Assembly (NCBI RefSeq): GCF_040812015.1
Contig: NZ_JBFNXJ010000003.1
Coordinates: 124,001-188,000, forward strand
DNA from: Chitinivorax sp. PXF-14
Lineage (GTDB): Bacteria; Pseudomonadota; Gammaproteobacteria; Burkholderiales; SCOH01
Direction of reading: 5' to 3'
DNA length: 64,000 nucleotides
The translations under genes were made by a program, and so were the position numbers. Shown in pieces: positions 58,068 to 64,000 of the stretch; position 1 is the first letter of the stretch, and each line of letters starts with the position of its first letter. Under the pieces are notes generated by a model. It saw nothing but the letters and a program-made list of their open reading frames with translations. It ran no database searches and was not told the DNA's origin.

Positions 58068-58162
58068 TGGGGTAGTCGTTCTTGTTGATCTTGGCCATTC
58101 GTGAGGCCACGGCCATGCTCACGCGGCATGACAAGCGCCCTATTCTATTGCATTCCCTTTCA

Positions 58163-59014
58163 TCAAGCACTGCTCTCTGTCAAGCGGCGCAACATGGCAT
58201 GCAACTCCGCAGCCAGGGGGGCCGGCCAAACACCCCGCTGCAGCAGGCTCCAGACGATCACCAGCGCCGCATCGACGGTGAAGCGATCGGCAACAATCTG
58301 CGCCAGCACCTGCTCGATACCCAGCAAGGCGTGCTCGGCAACTTCCCCATCCCGGCCAACGGGTGCAAATCCGGCCGGTAGGTCGAGGTCGTAGAGATAC
58401 AGGCACTCGTCATGAAAGCCATCGTCCACGGCCCTGCACACGCGGCATTGCCCGAGATAACGGGCCTGAGCGGAGAGCGACGCCGGCACGCCGGATTCCT
58501 CCTCCGCCTCGCGCAGCAGGGTGCGCCGAGGCTGCTCGCCGGCAGTGACGCCGCCTCCAGCGAGGTTGTCCCAGCGGCCCGGATCAACCGCCTTGCTGTC
58601 GCTGCGTCGCGCCACCCACATGGCGTCGCCCCCATCAGCGTAGCCATTCAGATGAACAGCGCAGGACATCAAGCCAAATCGCCGGAACGCACCGCGCTCC
58701 ATGTCGAAAAGCGGCCGCCCCCCACCCCTCGGCGTGAAAGCAAAACGCTCGCCGCGCCACCCGGGAAACCAGCCATCGCCACACAGGGACTCACACACCG
58801 CAGCCATGGCATCGGTCAAGCCGGCTCCGGTTGCGGCAAAGGCCACACCGCTGGGCGAACACGCAAAGGTGGCCGGAAAGGCCCGCAACGCGGCAGCGAA
58901 TGCAGGGGATACCCAGCCCACCCTCGCGCCGTCGAGACTCAAGGGCAAACACCCTATTGGCTCAAGGCACAATCGGTCGGAGAAGTACTTGATCAGGTGA
59001 GTGGTATCGACCAT
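58163..59014 (-). CDS. NUDIX hydrolase with N-terminal DUF4743
   Basis: 283 residues. The Nudix box is GGGVTAGEQPRRTLLREAEEESGV (about residues 152-174, with REAEEESG). The N-terminal part (GCLPLSLDGARVGWVSPAFAAALRAFPATFA) is the DUF4743 domain usual in thiamine-pyrophosphokinase-like Nudix proteins. It probably hydrolyses a nucleoside- or thiamine-type diphosphate. It ends 95 bases before the GGDEF gene start; a weakly supported gap follows. Confidence 0.88.
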   Translation of the reverse strand: MVDTTHLIKYFSDRLCLEPIGCLPLSLDGARVGWVSPAFAAALRAFPATFACSPSGVAFAATGAGLTDAMAAVCESLCGDGWFPGWRGERFAFTPRGGGRPLFDMERGAFRRFGLMSCAVHLNGYADGGDAMWVARRSDSKAVDPGRWDNLAGGGVTAGEQPRRTLLREAEEESGVPASLSAQARYLGQCRVCRAVDDGFHDECLYLYDLDLPAGFAPVGRDGEVAEHALLGIEQVLAQIVADRFTVDAALVIVWSLLQRGVWPAPLAAELHAMLRRLTESSA

Positions 59015-59227
59015 GAGAACCGGCCCTTCATTGCCAAACGGCAGTCAGCCCAATAGTTGATGCCGTCGATACCCAGCATAGGCGCCAACACACCGAGATT
59101 CGGCGTACCACGGGCGAATGCTGGCGATACGAACAAGGCTGCTCTGAAGACTGGACGATGGCCGCACCGCGCATACGAACGCCGAGGCATAAATTGAAAC
59201 TGATCTGGATAAAGCAGAGGAGGGAGA

Positions 59228-59303
59228 TGGTGGGTTGTGAGTGGCTCGAACACTCGACCTACGGATTAAGAGTCCGCTGCTCTACCAACTGAGCTAACAA
59301 CCC
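59228..59303 (-). tRNA. tRNA-Lys (anticodon CTT)
   Basis: 76 nucleotides on the minus strand. The acceptor begins GGGTTGT, with D arm AGCTCAGTTGGTAGAGC, anticodon loop CTCTTAA and T arm TTCGAGC; the genomic CCA end is present. Identical to the copy at 59437-59512. Confidence 0.95.
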
Positions 59304-59354
59304 ATCTTGCTGCAACTGACGTGGAATCGCATTATACCGATTCCTGGGAAAAAC

Positions 59355-59430
59355 TGGTGGGTCGGGCGAGACTCGAACTCGCGACCAACGGATTAAAAGT
59401 CCGCTGCTCTACCGACTGAGCTACCGACCC
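59355..59430 (-). tRNA. tRNA-Lys (anticodon TTT)
   Basis: 76 nucleotides on the minus strand. GGGTCGGTAGCTCAGTCGGTAGAGC start, anticodon loop CTTTTAA, T arm GAGTTCGAGTC, encoded CCA. It lies between the two CTT copies. Confidence 0.95.
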
Positions 59431-59436
59431 TGGTTT

Positions 59437-59512
59437 TGGTGGGTTGTGAGTGGCTCGAACACTCGACCTACGGATTAAGAGTCCGCTGCTCTACCAACTG
59501 AGCTAACAACCC
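59437..59512 (-). tRNA. tRNA-Lys (anticodon CTT), second identical copy
   Basis: 76 nucleotides, identical in sequence to 59228-59303, separated by six bases from the TTT gene. The three form one minus-strand tRNA operon with CTT, TTT, CTT order. Confidence 0.95.
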
Positions 59513-59608
59513 CCAGGAAGGGCGGCATTATACAGACTGAATTTCAGCTGTCAATCAATCGCACCGTATTTTTTTCCGTCAGCAAACAACACCGACCGAC
59601 AAGCACGG

Positions 59609-60283
59609 TTAACGATAGTGTGTCGGGTCAGCGACACCCGCGGCCACAAAGCCTTCGCGGCGCAATCTGCACGAATCGCACTTGCCGCAGGCGCGGCCCT
59701 CATCATCGGCCAGGTAGCAGGAAACCGTGAGGCCATAATCGACGCCGAGGCGGGTGCCTTCGGCCACGATCTGCGCCTTGCTGAGAGCGATCAGCGGCGT
59801 GTGGATCTTGAATGGCTTACCCTCGATCGCGATGCGGGTGGCCAGATTGGCCATATGCTCGAACGCCTCGATGTACTCGGGCCGGCAGTCCGGGTAACCG
59901 GAGTAATCGACCGCGTTGACGCCGACCCAGATATCCTGCGCCTCGAGCACCTCCGCCCAGGCCAGGGCATAGGACAGCATGATGGTGTTGCGTGCCGGGA
60001 CGTAGGTGATCGGGATCACGCCCTCCTGCACCCCGTCTGTCGGCACGTCGATCGAGGTGTCGGTCAGCGCCGAGCCGCCGAATGCCGCCAGGTCGATCGT
60101 GGCAATGCGGTGCTCCTTGGCGCCAAGCGCCTTGGCGACACGGCGGGCCGCGGCCAGCTCGGCCGAATGGCGCTGCCCATAGAGGAAGCTCAGGCAATAG
60201 CACTCGAAGCCCTGCGCACGGGCCTGCGCGAGAACCGTGGCGGAGTCGAGCCCGCCGGAAAGGAGAATGACGGCTTTTTTCAT
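59609..60283 (-). CDS. queC: 7-cyano-7-deazaguanine synthase QueC
   Basis: 224 residues. PP-loop ATP motif [28 protein letters not shown]-like [17 protein letters not shown]; zinc ligands in the C-terminal [14 protein letters not shown] with an earlier Cys ([15 protein letters not shown]). It makes preQ0 from carboxydeazaguanine in the queuosine pathway. Paired with queE upstream on the same strand. Confidence 0.95.
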   Translation of the reverse strand: MKKAVILLSGGLDSATVLAQARAQGFECYCLSFLYGQRHSAELAAARRVAKALGAKEHRIATIDLAAFGGSALTDTSIDVPTDGVQEGVIPITYVPARNTIMLSYALAWAEVLEAQDIWVGVNAVDYSGYPDCRPEYIEAFEHMANLATRIAIEGKPFKIHTPLIALSKAQIVAEGTRLGVDYGLTVSCYLADDEGRACGKCDSCRLRREGFVAAGVADPTHYR

Positions 60284-60414
60284 GGTATTCCTGTCCCAGA
60301 GCGATCAGCGATGCGCAACCGCAGTCACTACCCCTGCCGCGCAGGGGGCGCACGCTATAGATATAAGCGATAACGGCCCGCGATGCGGGCCGAGACAACG
60401 AGCAGGCGGCCAAC

Positions 60415-61062
60415 TCAGCGGCCGGGAATATTCCCCCACAGCACTTTGTGCAGCTGCAGCTGGAATCTAACCGGCAGGCGGTCTCGCAGCACCCAGTCGG
60501 CCAATTCGGTGGCGCTCACGCCACCGTTAACCGGCGAGAACAGCACGCCGCATCGCAGGTGCAGCTGCTGCTCCTGCACGACCTGGCGGGCCCACTCGTA
60601 ATCGGCCTCGTGGCAGATGACGAACTTGATCTCGTCGAGCGGGGTCAAGGTTTCCAGATTGGGCCAGTGGTTGCGCATGACCTCGCCCGAGCCCGGCGTC
60701 TTGATATCCATGATCTTCGAAACGCGCGGGTCAACGCTGTCGAGCGGCAACGCGCCGCTGGTTTCGAGCGATACCGAATACCCCTCGTCGCACAGCCGCT
60801 TCAGCAGCAACAGGCAGCCCTTCTGCGCCAGCGGCTCGCCGCCTGTCACGCACACATAGGGGGTGCCGTGGCTGCGCACCTCGTCGAGGATACGCTCCAT
60901 GCGCTGCAACTGGCCACCGTGAAAGGCATACTCACTGTCGCAGTAGCCGCAGCGCAGGGGGCAGCCGGTCAGGCGGACGAACACGGTCGGCAGGCCGACA
61001 CGACTGGTCTCGCCCTGCAGGGAATAGAAGATTTCGGTGATACGTAAGCTGTCTGTTGGCAT
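60415..61062 (-). CDS. queE: 7-carboxy-7-deazaguanine synthase QueE
   Basis: 215 residues from ATG 61062 (MPTDSLRITEIFYSLQGE). Radical-SAM motif GCPLRCGYCDSEYAF; VCVTGGEPLAQ follows. In-frame ATG 61083 lies inside the hairpin 61071-61098 and is a less likely start. The second step of preQ0 synthesis, fitting its position before queC. The gap to cpoB is about 40 bases. Confidence 0.93.
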   Translation of the reverse strand: MPTDSLRITEIFYSLQGETSRVGLPTVFVRLTGCPLRCGYCDSEYAFHGGQLQRMERILDEVRSHGTPYVCVTGGEPLAQKGCLLLLKRLCDEGYSVSLETSGALPLDSVDPRVSKIMDIKTPGSGEVMRNHWPNLETLTPLDEIKFVICHEADYEWARQVVQEQQLHLRCGVLFSPVNGGVSATELADWVLRDRLPVRFQLQLHKVLWGNIPGR

Positions 61063-61070
61063 GGCGGAAA

Positions 61071-61098
61071 CGGTTGTCGCCATGCAAAACGACAACCG
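61071..61098. terminator. 9-bp hairpin between cpoB and queE
   Basis: CGGTTGTCG and CGACAACCG flank a ten-base loop. On the minus strand it is followed by TTTCC, so it could end the tolB-pal-cpoB transcript or attenuate queE. It covers the alternative queE start ATG at 61083. Confidence 0.5.
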
Positions 61099-61105
61099 TC
61101 TGTAG

Positions 61106-61921
61106 TTATTTTAGACTGCCGAGCAGGTGTTTGGCCTTGTCGGCCGCGGGTGTCAGCGGGTATTTGGCAACCACGTCTTCCAGGGTCTTGCGTGCGGCCT
61201 TCTTGTCGCCCTGCTCGAGCTGGTTTGCCGCGATGTTGAACAACGCATCGGGCGCCTTGTTGCTATCGGGCCAGCTGGCAAGCAGCTTCTGCTGCGTGGC
61301 GATCGCGCCCTTGTAGTCGCGCTGCGCCGTCAACGACATGCCGGTCCAGTATTGCGCGTTCGACGCAAGCTTGCCGTCCGGGAACAGGCGCATGAACTCC
61401 TTGAACCCAGCCGCGGCACCAACGTAGTTGCCAGACTTGTAGAGGCCAAAGGCGGCATCGTATGCGGCCTGCTCACCCGCCGCCGGCGCCTTGTCCGCCG
61501 TGGCTGCGGGCTTGTCGGCCGGTACCGTCGCAGCCGGCACCGTGCCACCGCCACCGCCACCGTCCGGCTCGACTGCGCGTAAGCGGCTATCCAGATCGAC
61601 ATACAGGTCCTTCTGGCGCTTTTGGGTCTGCTCGACGTTGTATTCAAGCACCTCCAGCTGGCCGCGCAGCTTGGCCAGCGCGTCGTTTTGCGAGTCGAGC
61701 TGCGATACCAGATTGGCGATCTTGAAATTGTCGACCCGGTTCTCGAGCTTGCCGAGGCGATCGGCCAGCGCCTGGTTCTGCTGCTGCAGATCGGTGACCT
61801 GCCGCTGCAGGTCGGTGATCATCTTGCGCGCCTCGGTGTCGTCGAAAATGCCCGCCTGCGCGCTGCCGGCCGCAGCCAGCAGGACAAGCGGAAGCAATAG
61901 GCGGCGGAACGGGTGGCTCAT
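61106..61921 (-). CDS. cpoB: cell division coordinator CpoB (YbgF)
   Basis: 271 residues from ATG 61921 (overlap of one base with pal stop). Signal peptide (LLLPLVLLAAAGSAQA), a coiled-coil trimerisation segment (TDLQRQVTDLQQQNQALADRLGKLENRVDNF), a Gly/Ala/Pro linker, then TPR repeats (AYDAAFGLYKSGNYVGAAAGFKEFMRLFPDGKLASNAQYWTGMSL). It coordinates Tol-Pal function with peptidoglycan synthesis. Last of the tolB-pal-cpoB group. Confidence 0.94.
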   Translation of the reverse strand: MSHPFRRLLLPLVLLAAAGSAQAGIFDDTEARKMITDLQRQVTDLQQQNQALADRLGKLENRVDNFKIANLVSQLDSQNDALAKLRGQLEVLEYNVEQTQKRQKDLYVDLDSRLRAVEPDGGGGGGTVPAATVPADKPAATADKAPAAGEQAAYDAAFGLYKSGNYVGAAAGFKEFMRLFPDGKLASNAQYWTGMSLTAQRDYKGAIATQQKLLASWPDSNKAPDALFNIAANQLEQGDKKAARKTLEDVVAKYPLTPAADKAKHLLGSLK

Positions 61922-62469
61922 CACTTGTCGTCGGTGTAGGCGATGTCGGCGCGACGGTTGGCGGCATAGGCCTCTTCGTCATGGCCTTGTGCCTTGGGCT
62001 TTTCTTCACCGAAGCTGACCGATTCGAGCTGGCTCTCGGATACGCCGAGCGTCGCCATCATCTTCTTCACCGCTTCGGCACGCTTCTGGCCCAGCGCCAG
62101 GTTGTACTCGCGGCTGCCGCGCTCGTCGGTGTTGCCTTCGATCTTCACCTTGAGCTTGCGGTTGTCGCTCAGGTACTTGGCGTGCGCCTCGACCAAGGGC
62201 TTGTAGTCATCCTTGACCGTATACTTGTCGTAGTCGAAGTACACGCTGCGCTCGGACAGCTTGTTGTTCGGGTCCTGGTGCGGCGGCAGCTTCGCGCCGC
62301 TCAGGCTGTCGTCGGTGACGGGCTTGGTTTCGGCCTGGGGCTGGGTCGGTGCAACAGTCCTGGTCTCGGTCTTGTTCTCAACCTGCGCCTTCTGTTCCGG
62401 CTGGGGCGTGCTTGCGCAGGCAGCCAGCAGGCTTACAAGCAACGCACTCATCATCAACTTCATATTCAT
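61921..62469 (-). CDS. pal: peptidoglycan-associated lipoprotein Pal
   Basis: 182 residues: signal with lipobox LLAAC, a Pro/Gln/Thr-rich linker, and the OmpA-like domain (SVYFDYDKYTV, IEGNTDERGSREYNLALGQKRAEAV). It links outer membrane and peptidoglycan and binds TolB. Confidence 0.97.
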   Translation of the reverse strand: MNMKLMMSALLVSLLAACASTPQPEQKAQVENKTETRTVAPTQPQAETKPVTDDSLSGAKLPPHQDPNNKLSERSVYFDYDKYTVKDDYKPLVEAHAKYLSDNRKLKVKIEGNTDERGSREYNLALGQKRAEAVKKMMATLGVSESQLESVSFGEEKPKAQGHDEEAYAANRRADIAYTDDK

Positions 62470-62508
62470 CTTGTTCTCCAGAAAAATCGTTCGGGTTCAG
62501 TGCCGTGC

Positions 62509-63786
62509 TTATTGCGCGTAAGGGCCCCAGGCGGGCTCTCGCACATCGCCGGATTGCACGCGCAGGCGCTGCTTGACGCGCCCATCGCTGGACACGGCAG
62601 CCAGCACGCCACGGCCACCTACCTCGGTTGCATAAAGAATCATTTTACCGTTCGGCGCAAAAGAAGGCGACTCGTCCGCCCCGGTGTCGGACAGCGTGTT
62701 GGTCACACCGGAGGCCAGATCCATCAACGCGACCTGGAACCGCCCGCCTTCCCGCTTGATGAAGGTCAGGCTCTTGCCGTCCGGGCTCCAGGCCGGGCTC
62801 ACGCAATAGCCGCAGTCGAAGGTGATGCGACGCGCATCGCCGCCACCGGCGCTCATCATGTAGATTTGCGGGCTGCCGCCGCGATCGGAGGTGAAAGCGA
62901 TACGGCGGCCATCCGGCGAATAATCAGGCTCGGTGTCGATGCCGCTGCTCTGGGTCAGGCGCGCCAGGCCACTGCCATCGGCATTCACGCCGTAAATCTG
63001 CGACAGGCCATCCTTGGTCAGCACCACGGCGAGTTTGGTTCCGTCGGGCGCCCAGGTCGGGGCGCTGTTATTGCCCTTGGCCGCCGACACGATGCGGCGT
63101 TGCCCCGTTGCCAGCACATGTGAGAACACGATCGGCTTGCGCTGCTCGAACGACACATAGGCCAGCCGCGTGCCATCGGCAGACCAGGCCGGCGAGATGA
63201 TGGGCTCGTTCGACGCCAGCACGGTCTGCTCGTTGTAGCCGTCCGCATCAGCCACCTGCAGGGAGTAGCGCTTGCCCTGCTTGAGCACGTAGGCGATCTT
63301 GGTGGCGAAATAGCCCCGGTCGCCGGTCAGCTTTTCGTAGATGGCATCGGCCATCTTGTGCGCGGTCAGGCGCGCCTGGCTGGCCTTGATCATGTAGCCG
63401 ACACCGGTCAGCTGCTGCTTGCGCACCACGTCCATCAGGCGGAAGCGCACACTGTAGCTGCCATCGCCGTTGTCGCTGACGGCGCCGATGGCGACTGCCT
63501 CGGCCCCGCGATTCTGCAGGTCGGCATAATTGAGCTGACCGGGCTCGACCGGCAGGGGGCTAGGGCTGCCCGGGTCGATCAGCTTGAACAGGCCGCTACG
63601 TGCCAGATCGGCCTGTACCACGGCAGTAATGCCGGCGGGCAGCGAGTCTTCCTTGCCGAGCGGCATGATGGCGACCGGAATCTGCTTGGCGCCCCCGCCG
63701 ATGATCTCGATGGTCATGGCAGCGCGGGCCTGCAACGCCGCAAGCGCCAGGCAGAGCATCACAGAGAGTCGAGCGAGTTTCGACAT
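62509..63786 (-). CDS. tolB: Tol-Pal system protein TolB
   Basis: 425 residues from ATG 63786 (AGGAAGG upstream); the frame from 63840 is a run-through. Signal peptide (VMLCLALAALQARA), N-terminal domain IPVAIMPL, and a six-blade WD-like propeller with YSPDGRRIAFTSDRGGSPQIY-type repeats. It connects Pal with the inner-membrane TolQRA, which are not seen in the window upstream. Confidence 0.97.
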   Translation of the reverse strand: MSKLARLSVMLCLALAALQARAAMTIEIIGGGAKQIPVAIMPLGKEDSLPAGITAVVQADLARSGLFKLIDPGSPSPLPVEPGQLNYADLQNRGAEAVAIGAVSDNGDGSYSVRFRLMDVVRKQQLTGVGYMIKASQARLTAHKMADAIYEKLTGDRGYFATKIAYVLKQGKRYSLQVADADGYNEQTVLASNEPIISPAWSADGTRLAYVSFEQRKPIVFSHVLATGQRRIVSAAKGNNSAPTWAPDGTKLAVVLTKDGLSQIYGVNADGSGLARLTQSSGIDTEPDYSPDGRRIAFTSDRGGSPQIYMMSAGGGDARRITFDCGYCVSPAWSPDGKSLTFIKREGGRFQVALMDLASGVTNTLSDTGADESPSFAPNGKMILYATEVGGRGVLAAVSSDGRVKQRLRVQSGDVREPAWGPYAQ

Positions 63787-63916
63787 CGTCACCTTCCTTT
63801 TTCCATGCCGGCAGCGTGCCGGCCCTTTGCTATAACACATTCAAGCAAGCGCACCACAGCCGCGCCTGCGGCAATTCGGCACTCACCCCACAACGTCTCT
63901 CGCGGCGAGACCCACC

Positions 63917-64000
63917 ATGGCGGACGACCCCAAGCAGACCAGCTTCTGGCAGACCTTGCCCGGCATACTGACCGCGGTCGGCGGGATCATCACGGCCGTA
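63917..64000 (+). CDS. unknown protein, N-terminal part only
   Basis: ATG at 63917 opens a frame that reads MADDPKQTSFWQTLPGILTAVGG and continues past the window edge. The hydrophobic stretch LPGILTAVGGIITAV resembles the start of a one-helix membrane protein common in several bacteria. It is divergent from tolB with about 130 bases between. It cannot be named from 28 residues. Confidence 0.55.
   Translation, partial: MADDPKQTSFWQTLPGILTAVGGIITAV

Noticed and set aside
59228..59512. The tRNA-Lys cluster as the ICE integration site
   Set aside because: All three genes are intact, no truncated copy or foreign genes adjoin them, and the tRNA-Gly fragment at 51662 explains the ICE end.

Overview
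The window reads as the right-hand part of a large integrative and conjugative element (ICE) of the ICEclc/PFGI-1 type, followed by about 12 kb of host chromosome. The host genes (secA, dciA, lpxC, queC, queE, cpoB, pal, tolB, three tRNA-Lys genes) and the high GC content point to a betaproteobacterium, possibly of the Neisseriales/Chromobacteriaceae kind; this is a judgement from gene content, not a search. The element ends at 51662-51679, where 18 bases equal the 3' end of a tRNA-Gly gene (attR). The tRNA's own terminator follows directly. The integrase, the intact tRNA-Gly and the type IV secretion genes must lie to the left, outside the window.

1-11.9 kb holds the ICE maintenance module on the minus strand: alpA, parA, a small HicA-like protein, parB, DUF2857, an STY4528-type replication protein, a TIGR03761 protein, DUF3158, ssb and topB, then small unknown genes. 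Three copies of a palindrome (CTATCCCC-T-GGGGATAG) sit in promoter gaps. The replication gene carries inside it a dense array of palindromes plus two perfect inverted DnaA boxes, so it looks like an origin embedded in its own initiator gene.

12.4-22.7 kb holds a LysR gene, a merRTPCADE operon with urf2, truncated Tn5053-type remnants (tniR and a second merA 3' end), and a second MerR-controlled operon of thioredoxins, a CcdA-like protein, MerT-like and MerP-like proteins and an outer-membrane protein. 22.9-29.2 kb is cusCBA on the minus strand with a Cys/His/Met-rich periplasmic peptide.

29.3-50.4 kb is the most unusual part. It combines arsenate entry and reduction (PiT, ArsC), an arsenosugar pathway (ArsM, ArsS, TIGR04282, TIGR04283, DUF547, DUF3047, a TVP38-flavoprotein fusion), a thioredoxin-CcdA pair, a bufferin operon (bufA, bufB, bufC, DoxX), and an operon with an ECF-type sigma factor, its zinc-binding anti-sigma factor, HD-GYP, a flavoprotein and a receiver-like protein. 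Six transcription units here share exactly the same promoter pattern, TGTAAGAA-N15-CGAC, including the unit that encodes the sigma factor. I infer one self-contained, autoregulated sigma regulon for arsenic and copper/thiol stress. It includes an MTA-phosphorylase-family enzyme well placed to remove adenine from the ArsS product.

51.7-64 kb is ordinary chromosome: secA, dciA, a frameshifted small membrane gene, lpxC, a GGDEF response regulator, a NUDIX hydrolase, tRNA-Lys x3, queC, queE, cpoB, pal, tolB, and the start of a divergent unknown gene.
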